A stretch of 57,357 bases of DNA from Clostridia bacterium (GTDB lineage Bacteria; Bacillota; Clostridia; Lachnospirales; CAG-274): positions 1 through 57,357 of the forward strand of contig JAUNGN010000015.1 in the NCBI GenBank assembly GCA_030524425.1. The letters are read 5' to 3'. The number at the start of each line of letters is the position of its first letter. Positions within the stretch are counted from its first letter, which is position 1. The translations under genes were made by a program, and so were the position numbers. Shown here piece after piece: positions 16,337 to 25,197 of the stretch. The notes beneath the pieces were generated by a model that searched no databases, was not told the origin of the DNA, and worked only from the letters and a program-made list of their open reading frames with translations.

Positions 16337-16866
16337 AACCTTTCAATTTTATTAAATATTTTTTTATATCAAAATTAATAAAAAATTATAAGTTATATTC
16401 TTTATTAATTTGAGTTAATAATATATCATAAAAAGTGACATTTGGTGACATTTATTTAAAATAGGGCATTAAAGATATGAGCCCCGGTGAAAGACGGAAG
16501 CAATAATAACGAATAAGCTGTTAAAACAAATTATTAGAGTGCTTTATAAAGCAAATTGTTGTTTATAAATATAATTAACAAGTACAAGAAAGGTTAGCAT
16601 AGGGAATTAATAATATAATATAGGCTCAAAACAAATAGATTTTGGTTATTGTTAATTTACAAATTTTAAAATGGTATACTTTATGTGCCATTCTATTGGC
16701 ATAAAAAAGTGGCATAGGAAAACCTATACCACAAATACAGCCTATTTTGTGAAATATATCGGCTTATAAAGAGCCAATATTTATAAATCGTTATTTGTTA
16801 ATGAAATGTTGTGTAATAATGTAATTATGTTTTAGAAAGCCTGCAGCTGCTGCAATGGCAATATTT
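16337..16866. other. intergenic region without a recognised gene
   Basis: 530 bp. It holds a direct repeat GTGACATTTG/GTGACATTTA (about 16435-16454), a short hairpin GGGC...GCCC (about 16467-16486), and the minus-strand terminator at 16702-16732. I looked for a riboswitch around GCCCCGGTGAAAGACGG but could not fit a known class. Confidence 0.4.
16702..16732 (-). terminator. terminator of the exported-protein gene
   Basis: Stem GTGGCATAGG/CCTATACCAC (16709-16718 with 16723-16732, one G-U pair) with an AAAA loop. On the minus strand it is followed by TTTTTT. Confidence 0.8.
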
Positions 16867-17796
16867 TTACATTGTATAGAATTTAATTCCGTCAGCAGCG
16901 AAAAGTTTTTGCTGTGATTCCTTAAGTTCAATAACATCATTTTTTAAGTCTGTAAATGATATCTTATAATCATCTGAGAATGTACATTCAGCGGTATTTT
17001 CAGATGAAATTTTTGCAGTACCTTCAGTTACTACATCTTTGCCGTTAGCGGCTATAACCTGATATTTAAAGCTTTCACCTGCAGCAACATCACTGATTAT
17101 AAGGGTTTTTGCCATATTGGAGGAACCGCTTGAATACTTTCCTGATTTAAAACTAATATAAGTGACTTTATTTGTTTCAGTGCTGTTAGTATTAGCGGTT
17201 TGTTCTGTTTTCATTGCTGTCTTGTGAACATAGGCTGCTGTGCCATCAGGATATAACTGTGCTTTACCGGTTTCATATACTGTAATTTCATCACCGTGAA
17301 TTTCAAATTTAAGACCATATATATCTGAAATTGTGCATACAGCAGAATAACCTGAAATATTGGCTGTACCTGATAAAATACTGTTGTCATTATTTTTAAA
17401 TTCAAAATTAAAGCTTGTATTTGTCACATTGCTTATAATCAGTTTGTTAGCATCAATAGAAGTATTTGTTGCAAGAATATATACTTTATTAGCCCAATAA
17501 GTTGAAGAAGAATCACTTACGGAAGCAGAAGGAGTTGTCAGTGTAGCAGTATATGATTTTGCATCGTAGGCAACTTCTGCACCTATAGCCTCACCGATTG
17601 CTCGTATTGGAAGATATGTCGTTCCGTTATATAATAATGTTTCATTATTAATATTCTGACCGTTTACTACAAGCTTAATCTTGCCGAAAATTGCCTCAAT
17701 AGTCTGAGTACCTGATGCAAAGGTTAATACAGGCACCAGCACAACAGACGCAGTTAAAACCCCTGAAATAAAGCTCATAACAGAAAATCTTTTCAT
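16867..17796 (-). CDS. exported protein with copper-amine-oxidase N-terminal-like domain
   Basis: 309 residues. The signal peptide is MKRFSVMSFISGVLTASVVL, ending near TFASG. Residues 35-90 match the short domain known as Cu-amine-oxidase N-like, common in secreted Clostridial proteins (LVVNGQNINNETLLYNGTTY, LPIRAIGEAIGA). The remaining two thirds contain two related beta-rich segments (ISGYSAVCTISDIYGLKFEI and NTAECTFSDDYKISF), suggesting an internal duplication. The function is unknown; wall attachment or substrate binding is likely. It lies just downstream of uxaC and may be read from the same message. Confidence 0.75.
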   Translation of the reverse strand: MKRFSVMSFISGVLTASVVLVPVLTFASGTQTIEAIFGKIKLVVNGQNINNETLLYNGTTYLPIRAIGEAIGAEVAYDAKSYTATLTTPSASVSDSSSTYWANKVYILATNTSIDANKLIISNVTNTSFNFEFKNNDNSILSGTANISGYSAVCTISDIYGLKFEIHGDEITVYETGKAQLYPDGTAAYVHKTAMKTEQTANTNSTETNKVTYISFKSGKYSSGSSNMAKTLIISDVAAGESFKYQVIAANGKDVVTEGTAKISSENTAECTFSDDYKISFTDLKNDVIELKESQQKLFAADGIKFYTM

Positions 17797-17863
17797 ACAA
17801 ATTCCCCCTCTTTATATTATAAAAGGGGCAGAAATATCTGCCCCTTAATGTTAATTCAACTTA

Positions 17864-19264
17864 TTAGTCAAGATTAAAATACTTAGCAGCATTGTTGTAG
17901 CAGATATCCTCTACAATCTTACCTGCAAATTCAATATCATCAGCGTATTCGCCATTTTCAATCCATTCACCAAGAATGTTGCAAAGAATTCTTCTGAAGT
18001 ATTCATGTCTTGGGTAAGATAAGAAACTTCTTGAATCAGTAAGCATACCAACGAACTTACCAAGAACACCTAAGTTACCAAGAGCCTTAATCTGTGCTTC
18101 CATACCGTCCTTGTTGTCATTGAACCACCAAGCAGTACCAAACTGAATCTTAGAAGCAGCCTCAGTACCCTGGAAACAACCGAGAATTGTACCAAACACC
18201 TGATTATCAGCAGGATTGCCTGCAAATAATAAAGTTTTAGGTAAATTGTTGTTATAGTCTAGAGCATCAAGGAGATTAGTTAAGCCCTCAACTGTTGACC
18301 AGTCTGAAATACAGTCAAAGCCTGTGTCAGGACCCATTTTTTCAAACATTCTTGTATTATTATCTCTCTTAATGTTCATATGGATTTCCATAGCCCAGTT
18401 TCTCTTGTGATATTCAGCACCTAAGAATAACATAAGAGCTGTTCTGTATTTTTCGCCCTCGTCCTTAGTTGTCTTTTCGCCTGCAAGAGCCTTAGCAATA
18501 ATTGCATCAACCTCAGCCTCTGCAGCTGTGTTATAAGGTACATAAGTAAATGCGTGGTCAGAAGCACGGCATCCTAACTCGTCAAATAAATCCATTCTGT
18601 CTAAAAGAACAGCCTTTAAGTCAGCAAAAGTCTTGATTTCCTTGCCGCCAACTTCACCAAGAGTTTTGATATATTCAGCGTAAGTAGGAGCATCAATATT
18701 AAGAGCCTTGTCAGGTCTCCAAGCCGGATATACCTTAAATCTTGTTTCTTCAGCAGCAATCTTCTTGTGCCACTCTAAGGAATCAGCAGGATCATCAGTT
18801 GTATTAATAGCCTTAACATTTGATTTAACAATAAGCTCTCTTACTCTGAAATCAGGCTTAGCAAGCATTTCATTAATCTTGTCGTGAATTTCAACTGCAT
18901 TATCCTTTGTTAATGGTTCATAAATACCAAAATATCTCTGCAATTCAAGATGAGTCCAGTGGTATAAAGGATTGCCGATGGCATACTGAATAGTTTCAGC
19001 CCACTTAACAAACTTATTAAGCTTGTCAGCATTCTTGCCTGTGATTTCTTCTTCAGGTACACCTAAGGATCTCATGGCTCTCCACTTATAATGGTCACCG
19101 CCAAGCCAAACATCTGAAATATCTTCAAAGTTCTTATTTTCATAAATTTCCTGTGGATTAAGATGACAGTGGAAATCATATATTGGCTGTGCCTTTGCAT
19201 AGTCATGGAATAATTTCTGTGCAGTTTTAGTCTTTAATAAAAAGTTTTCATCAATAAAGCCCAT
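17864..19264 (-). CDS. uxaC: glucuronate/galacturonate isomerase
   Basis: 466 residues, normal for UxaC. The enzyme converts galacturonate to tagaturonate and glucuronate to fructuronate. The N-terminal metal motif YDFHCHLNPQEI and the segments AWRPDKALNID and DSRSFLSYPRHEYFRRILC are family hallmarks. The start is the ATG at 19264; the ATG at 19279 is part of the ribosome site (ATGGAGG). It is last in uxaB-uxaA-uxaC. Confidence 0.96.
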   Translation of the reverse strand: MGFIDENFLLKTKTAQKLFHDYAKAQPIYDFHCHLNPQEIYENKNFEDISDVWLGGDHYKWRAMRSLGVPEEEITGKNADKLNKFVKWAETIQYAIGNPLYHWTHLELQRYFGIYEPLTKDNAVEIHDKINEMLAKPDFRVRELIVKSNVKAINTTDDPADSLEWHKKIAAEETRFKVYPAWRPDKALNIDAPTYAEYIKTLGEVGGKEIKTFADLKAVLLDRMDLFDELGCRASDHAFTYVPYNTAAEAEVDAIIAKALAGEKTTKDEGEKYRTALMLFLGAEYHKRNWAMEIHMNIKRDNNTRMFEKMGPDTGFDCISDWSTVEGLTNLLDALDYNNNLPKTLLFAGNPADNQVFGTILGCFQGTEAASKIQFGTAWWFNDNKDGMEAQIKALGNLGVLGKFVGMLTDSRSFLSYPRHEYFRRILCNILGEWIENGEYADDIEFAGKIVEDICYNNAAKYFNLD

Positions 19265-19327
19265 TTTTATTTCCTCCATAAATATATTTAATTATAAACA
19301 GGGGAGGGCAATGCTCCTCTGTAATTA

Positions 19328-20806
19328 TTATAATGTTACGCCATTTTTGAAAATAGCAATCTCTCTGTAGCCGTTAACCTCATTCTTGGTCTTAACCTTG
19401 TCAGATGCAACATCAAGAATATACTTAAAGAATTCTTCGGCATACTCGTCCATTTGCTTATCTTCAACAAGTCTGCCTGCATTCCAGTCAATCCAGTTGG
19501 ATTTCTTGTTGGCTAAAGCTGAATTTGTTGCAATCTTAACTGTAGGAACAGGAGAACCAACAGGTGTACCGCGTCCTGTAGAGAAAAGAATAATATGACA
19601 GCCTGATGCCATCATACCGCTTATGGCAACGATGTCATTGCCGGGTCCTTGTAATAAGCTAAGACCGTCAGCAGTAACCTTCTCACCGTATTTAAGAACG
19701 CCCATTACATTAGAGGTACCGCCCTTTTGAGTACAGCCGAGAGATTTGTCCTCAAGGGTAGTGATACCGCCTTTTTTATTGCCCGGAGATGGATTTTCAC
19801 CAACAGGCTCACCGTGGCTTATGAAATACTCCTTAAAGTCGTTAATGAGGTGAACTGTTTTTTCAAAAAGCTCAGGTGTCTTACATCTGTCCATAAGCAT
19901 GGTTTCGGCACCAAACATTTCAGGTACTTCAGAAAGAACAGTTTTACCGCCGTTAGCAACCATAATATCGGAAATTCTGCCGATAAGAGGGTTAGCTGTA
20001 ATACCTGACAAACCGTCAGAACCGCCGCACTTAAGACCAATAACAAGCTTAGACACAGGACATTCCTCCTGCTTAAACTGCTCAGCATATTCAACAAGAC
20101 CGCCGATAATAGTCATTGCATCCTCAATTTCATCATCGGATTCCTGAACTGTAAGGAATTTAACTCTATCCTCATCATAGTCGCCAAGTACTTTCTTAAA
20201 TTCATTTAAGTTATTGTTTTCACAGCCTAAGCTTAAAACAAGTACACCTGCCGCATTAGGATGTCTTACCATACCTGCTAAAAGTTTTTGAGTATTTTCG
20301 TGATCCTCACCAAGCTGAGAACAGCCATAAGGATGAACAAAGTTATAAATACCGTCAACTCTGCCGCCAAATCTCTTGTTGGCTTCTGTAACTATAGCAT
20401 TTGATACACCGTTTACACAGCCTACAGTGTTTACAACCCAAATTTCATTTCTGATACCTACTTCACCGTTCTTACGAACATAGCCCATAAAGGTATCCTT
20501 TCTTGTGACAGGAATATCCTTTAATTTAGGGTTATAAGTATATTCAAGAGTTGAGCTTAAGTTAGTCTTGATATTGTGAGTATGAACCCACTGACCGGCT
20601 TTGATTTCAGTAGTGGCATGACCGATAGGGTAGCCGTACTTAATAATGTTTTCGCCTTCCTTAACGTCAACAAGGGCCATTTTATGGCCCCTGTCGATGT
20701 TTTCAACTGCCTTGACTCCGTAAATTTCTTCACCGGCAGTGATGTTGCGAAGGGCTACAACAACGTTATCATTATCATTTATTTTAATAGCATTGTTTGT
20801 ATTCAT
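19328..20806 (-). CDS. uxaA: altronate dehydratase
   Basis: 492 residues. It dehydrates altronate to 2-keto-3-deoxygluconate. It has the N-terminal SAF-type domain (residues 1-100) and the large domain with GYVRKNGEVGIRNEIWVVNT, LGCENNN, GLKCGGSDGLSGITANP and CTQKGGTSNV, all typical of UxaA. GGAGG precedes the ATG by 6 nt. It is the middle gene of the operon, between the reductase and the isomerase. Confidence 0.96.
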   Translation of the reverse strand: MNTNNAIKINDNDNVVVALRNITAGEEIYGVKAVENIDRGHKMALVDVKEGENIIKYGYPIGHATTEIKAGQWVHTHNIKTNLSSTLEYTYNPKLKDIPVTRKDTFMGYVRKNGEVGIRNEIWVVNTVGCVNGVSNAIVTEANKRFGGRVDGIYNFVHPYGCSQLGEDHENTQKLLAGMVRHPNAAGVLVLSLGCENNNLNEFKKVLGDYDEDRVKFLTVQESDDEIEDAMTIIGGLVEYAEQFKQEECPVSKLVIGLKCGGSDGLSGITANPLIGRISDIMVANGGKTVLSEVPEMFGAETMLMDRCKTPELFEKTVHLINDFKEYFISHGEPVGENPSPGNKKGGITTLEDKSLGCTQKGGTSNVMGVLKYGEKVTADGLSLLQGPGNDIVAISGMMASGCHIILFSTGRGTPVGSPVPTVKIATNSALANKKSNWIDWNAGRLVEDKQMDEYAEEFFKYILDVASDKVKTKNEVNGYREIAIFKNGVTL

Positions 20807-20828
20807 ATTATCCTCCGTAATTATATAA

Positions 20829-22373
20829 TTATGCTAAAACCTTTTTAATTTCTGATACTACACCATTGTTAAGGATATTATATAAGTGCTCAGAAACAAC
20901 CTCAGGGAAGTTACCCAACTCTGTGTTAAGGTCACTGCCAAGCCAGAATTCCTTATTAGCACAAACCTTTTTAACAAGTTCAGAAACAGCTGCCTTATCA
21001 GCAGTATCAACACCTGTCCAGGCATCCTTGTAGAATTCAAGAACAGATGGGCTGTCCTTAATTGGATATTCCTCGTCACCTCTGTGACCTATTAAAGCAC
21101 CGTCTTTAATTTCTGTACCCTTGTAGAACGCAAGGTATGCAGCAAATGAGAATGTAAGAATCTTAGGAAGTTCATTCTTTTGTGCATAATATTCCTGAAT
21201 AGTGTGAAGTACACGAGCCTCAAACTTAGAAGTTGAGTTAAGAGAAATATCAAGAAGCTTATGGTCAATAAATGGATTCTTAAATCTGTCAAATACAGCA
21301 TCAGCAAAGCCCTTTAAATCATCGTGAGTAAGTTCTTCGCTTGTAATTGCAGGGATAATTTCATTGTTTAAAGCATCTTCAAGATACTTGTAGAACATTT
21401 CATCATTCATTACATCACGAACGATGTCATAGCCTGAAAGGTAAGCACCGAGAACAGAGCAGGTATGAGCACCGTTAAGTATTCTAACCTTACGCTTCTT
21501 ATATGGCTTAACATCAGGAGTAAATATAACCTTAAGACCTGCCTTAGGGAATGGAAGCTCCTCTTCAAGTTCAGCAGGACCTTCAATAACCCAGGTGTGG
21601 AAGATTTCTGATGTATCAATAGCATTGTCCTCATAGCCAAACTGCTCGCATAAGTCCTTAGCTTCGTTTCTTGGATAGCCTGTAACAATTCTGTCAACAA
21701 GGGTACTTGTGAATACACAAGCTGTTTCAATCCAGTCAATAAATTCGTCACCAAGATTCCAGTTTTTAGCGTGCTGTAAAACATACTTCTTTAAGGTCTT
21801 GCCGTTGTCATCAATAAGCTCACAAGGAATGAAAACAAGACCCTTGCTCTTATCGCCGTCAAATGCCTTAAATCTTACATATAAGAAGTTAGCTACCTTA
21901 GCAGGGAATGAATCCTGTGGTTCGGTAGTAATCATATCTTCTTCTTTCCAGGAAATACCTGCCTCAGTAGTGTTTGATACTACAAATCTAAGCTCAGGAT
22001 TCTTAGCACACTCGTTGTATGTATCAAGGTCAACATAAGGATTGATACATCTGTTTACACAAGTGATAAGTCTTTTCTGAACAACCTTTTCGCCGTCCTC
22101 ACGTCCTCTTGCAATAAGAGTATAAAGACCTTCCTGTTCATTAAGAATATTTCTTAAAAAGTCACCGCCGGGAATAGGCTGAATAAGTGTAATACCGCCG
22201 TCAAATAAGCCTTCTTCGTTAATCTTGTCAAACATATAGTCAACAAAGGCACGAAGGAAATTACCTTCACCAAACTGAATAACTTTTTCCGGTTTTCTTG
22301 ATGTGCCGCCAATTTCAAGGTCATCATTGAACTTGAAACCATTAGTTAAAAGTTGTCTGTTTAATTTCTCCAT
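20829..22373 (-). CDS. uxaB: tagaturonate reductase (altronate oxidoreductase)
   Basis: 514 residues. It reduces tagaturonate to altronate with NADH. The dinucleotide-binding start KVIQFGEGNFLRAFVDYMFD and the segment KVRILNGAHTCSVLGAYLSG belong to the mannitol-dehydrogenase-like UxaB family. The ATG at 22373 follows GGAGGTTTATCCA; the ATG at 22388 is inside the ribosome site. It is the first gene of the operon. Genes for 2-keto-3-deoxygluconate kinase and aldolase are not in the window. Confidence 0.96.
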   Translation of the reverse strand: MEKLNRQLLTNGFKFNDDLEIGGTSRKPEKVIQFGEGNFLRAFVDYMFDKINEEGLFDGGITLIQPIPGGDFLRNILNEQEGLYTLIARGREDGEKVVQKRLITCVNRCINPYVDLDTYNECAKNPELRFVVSNTTEAGISWKEEDMITTEPQDSFPAKVANFLYVRFKAFDGDKSKGLVFIPCELIDDNGKTLKKYVLQHAKNWNLGDEFIDWIETACVFTSTLVDRIVTGYPRNEAKDLCEQFGYEDNAIDTSEIFHTWVIEGPAELEEELPFPKAGLKVIFTPDVKPYKKRKVRILNGAHTCSVLGAYLSGYDIVRDVMNDEMFYKYLEDALNNEIIPAITSEELTHDDLKGFADAVFDRFKNPFIDHKLLDISLNSTSKFEARVLHTIQEYYAQKNELPKILTFSFAAYLAFYKGTEIKDGALIGHRGDEEYPIKDSPSVLEFYKDAWTGVDTADKAAVSELVKKVCANKEFWLGSDLNTELGNFPEVVSEHLYNILNNGVVSEIKKVLA

Positions 22374-22414
22374 TGGATAAACCTCCATTTATAATATATT
22401 ATTTACCTAATACT

Positions 22415-22443
22415 ATAATACTATAAAATTCACACAAAATCAA
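22415..22443 (-). promoter_or_regulatory. promoter of uxaBAC
   Basis: On the minus strand TTGATT (22438-22443) and TATTAT (22415-22420) lie 17 bp apart, 42 bp before the uxaB start. No clear operator dyad was seen. Confidence 0.6.
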
Positions 22444-22461
22444 TATAAATTTAATGAAATT

Positions 22462-22504
22462 GAAATAAAAAATAAGGCAATTCTCACAATGGAGTTTGCC
22501 TTAT
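22462..22504 (-). terminator. terminator of the DD-carboxypeptidase gene
   Basis: Stem ATAAGGCAA/TTGCCTTAT (22472-22480 with 22496-22504), followed on the minus strand by TTTTTTATTT. It insulates uxaBAC from the upstream gene. Confidence 0.85.
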
Positions 22505-22520
22505 ATTTAAGTCTGTTATA

Positions 22521-24023
22521 TTAATGTTGTCTTTGAGACCGGTTATTTGAAGAAGAGGGACGTTTTCTCTTTTTTGGTTTTCTTTTTGCGGAAGAATTAT
22601 TTCTTTTTTTCTTTGGTCTTCTGCTCTTTTTCCTGCTTTTTCCTGTTATTTTATTCATTACGCTTTGTATAAATATTACAATAAGGAAGAGGAGAAAAAT
22701 TATTATTAAAACCATAAGAGGAATCATTACATACTTTCTTAAATTTTCTTTCAGCTCTCTTTTTGCAAGTTCCTTATCGGAAAGGGCAGGTGCGTTGCTT
22801 GTTGCAATAGCATCTACAGAATCTAAAAGTGTATCATTATAATATATATTAATTGTACCCACAATATCATTTATACCAATTGGTGCCGTAAGGTTTTCTT
22901 CAAAGTCAGCCTTTACTGTTATGGTATCGGCAGTCATAAATTTAGGCAAAGCCATATAAACATCTCTTGCCGCACCTATGCTGACTGTACCAAGTTCATA
23001 GGTTTTATCCCTGTAGTTTTGAACTACCTTTGCCGTATAAGAATAATCTGCAGCTTTGAAAATTGTTTCTCTGCTGTTATACACTGAAAATCCATAGTCA
23101 AGCAGGGCAATAGAGTCTTTATAGGTGTTGTCATAGCCATCTGCCTTCATAACTACGGAAATAAGTGAGGCACCGTTTCTTTCCGCATAGCTTACAAGGG
23201 TATTGCCTGCTTCATCTGTAAAACATGTTTTACCGCCAAGTAAGTCGGGATAATAGTATTCGGAATTAGGCTTTATCATTTTGTCCTTGTGGTTAAGGTA
23301 TCTTGCTACATTTAAATTTGTTGCAGGTATCTGGTGGGAAATTGTACCCCATATATGATTAAAGTCCTCATTAGTTACAGCCTTTTTGGTTATAAGTGCC
23401 ATGTCGTAGCATGTTGTATAATGATTTTCATTATGAAAGCCGTGTGGATTTGCAAAATTACTTTCATTACAGCCCAAGGATTTGGCAACTTCATTCATTT
23501 TAGCCACAAAAGCATCTTCAGAGCCTGACATATGTTCAGCTATTGCCATACATACTTCATTGGCAGATTCAAGCATTACGCCATACATACCGTCTAAGAA
23601 GCTTACCTGTTCACCCGGAACAAGTCCTATACTGCTTCCTCCGATACCCATTCCGTCTATGGCATTTTGTGAAACCGTAAGGGTATCCTCCAAATTTCCC
23701 TCACTGCAGGCAATATATCCCGTAAGAACCTTTGTTATACTTGCCGGATAATGCTTTTCATGGGCATTTTTTTCATAAATAATTGTGCCGGTATTTGCAT
23801 CAATTAATATTGCTGCTCTTGAATTAAGGTCAAGAGTAACATTCTCGTCAGCATAGTTTTTAACATCAGAAGGGGCTTCGGTTGTGGTTTCTGCAGTACC
23901 TTCAACATTTTGCACGTCATTAACTGCAGGTTCAGCAAAAATTTCTACACAATTAATAGAAAAAAGTACTGTAAAAATTAATAAAAATGTGATAAAATTA
24001 TTGAGGGTAGTTTTATTAATCAT
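22521..24023 (-). CDS. serine-type D-Ala-D-Ala carboxypeptidase (PBP5/DacF family) with basic tail
   Basis: 500 residues. It trims the terminal D-Ala from peptidoglycan stem peptides. A signal sequence is followed by a Thr/Glu-rich linker and the catalytic domain: SxxK in HYPASITKVLTG, SxN in LESANEV, and the third motif in GGKTCFTDEAGN. The third motif is normally KTG; here it is KTC. The usual amphipathic anchor is replaced by a membrane helix (MIPLMVLIIIFLLFLIVIF) and a 45-residue Lys/Arg-rich cytoplasmic tail. In spore formers such enzymes act in vegetative wall or cortex formation. The gene is divergent from the comEA-like operon. Confidence 0.92.
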   Translation of the reverse strand: MINKTTLNNFITFLLIFTVLFSINCVEIFAEPAVNDVQNVEGTAETTTEAPSDVKNYADENVTLDLNSRAAILIDANTGTIIYEKNAHEKHYPASITKVLTGYIACSEGNLEDTLTVSQNAIDGMGIGGSSIGLVPGEQVSFLDGMYGVMLESANEVCMAIAEHMSGSEDAFVAKMNEVAKSLGCNESNFANPHGFHNENHYTTCYDMALITKKAVTNEDFNHIWGTISHQIPATNLNVARYLNHKDKMIKPNSEYYYPDLLGGKTCFTDEAGNTLVSYAERNGASLISVVMKADGYDNTYKDSIALLDYGFSVYNSRETIFKAADYSYTAKVVQNYRDKTYELGTVSIGAARDVYMALPKFMTADTITVKADFEENLTAPIGINDIVGTINIYYNDTLLDSVDAIATSNAPALSDKELAKRELKENLRKYVMIPLMVLIIIFLLFLIVIFIQSVMNKITGKSRKKSRRPKKKRNNSSAKRKPKKRKRPSSSNNRSQRQH

Positions 24024-24142
24024 AATCGTTCTCCTTGTTCAAATGATATCAAACCATTACATTATAATATAAAATTTGATTTCAATCAAGAGGAAATAAA
24101 TAAAATTTGTTGAATTTTAGGTTATTATCATGGAGAGTTAAT

Positions 24143-24505
24143 ATGAAAAAGAAGATTTATTATATTTTTTTTGCAGTGTTTGCAGTTGTTTCGGGTGTCT
24201 GGTATTCAAATAATCATGAGGAGTTGATGCTAAGACATATGGAAACTGTGAAAGCTGACAACATAAGTCATCAGTTTTTAACGGAGGATGATGAAGATAA
24301 AGTTTCTTTTGTTATAAATATAAATACAGCCGATATTTATGACCTTTCCGCACTTGAGGGCATAGGAGAGAAAAAGGCTTTAAATATTGTGGAGTACAGA
24401 AAAAAGAATGGAAAATTTACTGATATAAATGAGTTGTTGAATGTTGACGGTATCGGTGAAGTTTTGCTTGAAAAAATTAAAGACAGAATAACATTGGAGG
24501 AGTAA
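24143..24505 (+). CDS. ComEA-like helix-hairpin-helix DNA-binding protein, membrane anchored
   Basis: 120 residues. One membrane span near the N terminus (KKKIYYIFFAVFAVVSGVWY) and a C-terminal double helix-hairpin-helix (NINTADIYDLSALEGIGEKK, then NVDGIGEVLLEKIKD). The fold matches the DNA-binding part of ComEA, but the SLBB domain is absent. It may bind DNA outside the membrane. The ATG at 24143 has GGAGAG upstream. It is followed after 2 bp by the response regulator gene, and all four genes to 27583 form one operon. Confidence 0.85.
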   Translation: MKKKIYYIFFAVFAVVSGVWYSNNHEELMLRHMETVKADNISHQFLTEDDEDKVSFVININTADIYDLSALEGIGEKKALNIVEYRKKNGKFTDINELLNVDGIGEVLLEKIKDRITLEE

Positions 24506-24507
24506 TA

Positions 24508-25197
24508 ATGGCACATAAAATTTTAGTGGTTGATGATGAAAAATTAATTGTAAAGGGTATAAAATTCAGCCTTGAGCAGGAGGGTATGGAGGTTGATGCC
24601 GCATATGACGGTGAAGAAGCCTTTAAATTGGCTAAAGTACACAGCTATTCTTTGATTTTGCTGGATGTAATGCTGCCAAAAATTGATGGACTTCAGGTTT
24701 GCAGAATGATAAGAGAGTTTTCAAATGTACCTATTATTATGGTTACTGCAAAAGGTGAAGATATGGATAAGATAATGGGGCTTGAATATGGTGCTGATGA
24801 TTATATTACAAAGCCTTTTAACATACTTGAGTTAAAGGCAAGAATAAAGGCTATTTTAAGAAGAAGTGTACGTTCTGTGATTAAAGAGGAGCCCAAGTCT
24901 AATATTTTAAGAGCTAAGGACCTTGAAATTGACCTTGAAAGCAGACGTTGTTTTATAAATGGTAAGGAAAAGAATCTGACTGCTAAAGAATTTGATCTTC
25001 TTGAACTTTTTGTTAAAAATCCCGGCAAGGTTTACAGCAGAGAAAATTTGTTAAATACATTGTGGGGTTACGGCTATCCGGGAGATGCCCGTTCCGTTGA
25101 TGTTCATGTAAGACGTTTGAGAGAAAAAATTGAGGTAAATCCCAGTGACCCTCAGTATATTCATACTAAGTGGGGGGTTGGTTATTATTTCCAGTAA
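24508..25197 (+). CDS. OmpR/PhoB-family response regulator
   Basis: 229 residues. Receiver domain with acidic pocket (VVDDE), phospho-acceptor Asp53 (LLDVMLP), Thr80 and Lys102 (TKPF). A winged-helix DNA-binding domain follows from about residue 130 (KNLTAKEFDLLELFVKNPGK, VDVHVRRLREKIE). Its 3' end overlaps the histidine kinase frame, which implies coupled translation. Confidence 0.95.
   Translation: MAHKILVVDDEKLIVKGIKFSLEQEGMEVDAAYDGEEAFKLAKVHSYSLILLDVMLPKIDGLQVCRMIREFSNVPIIMVTAKGEDMDKIMGLEYGADDYITKPFNILELKARIKAILRRSVRSVIKEEPKSNILRAKDLEIDLESRRCFINGKEKNLTAKEFDLLELFVKNPGKVYSRENLLNTLWGYGYPGDARSVDVHVRRLREKIEVNPSDPQYIHTKWGVGYYFQ

Noticed and set aside
16467..16510. Possible c-di-GMP or other riboswitch around GCCCCGGTGAAAGACGG
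   Set aside because: The conserved core bases and paired stems of known classes could not be fitted on either strand.
19386..22342. Several long antisense frames across uxaC, uxaA and uxaB
   Set aside because: They mirror strongly conserved genes, carry no ribosome sites and have unnatural amino-acid composition.
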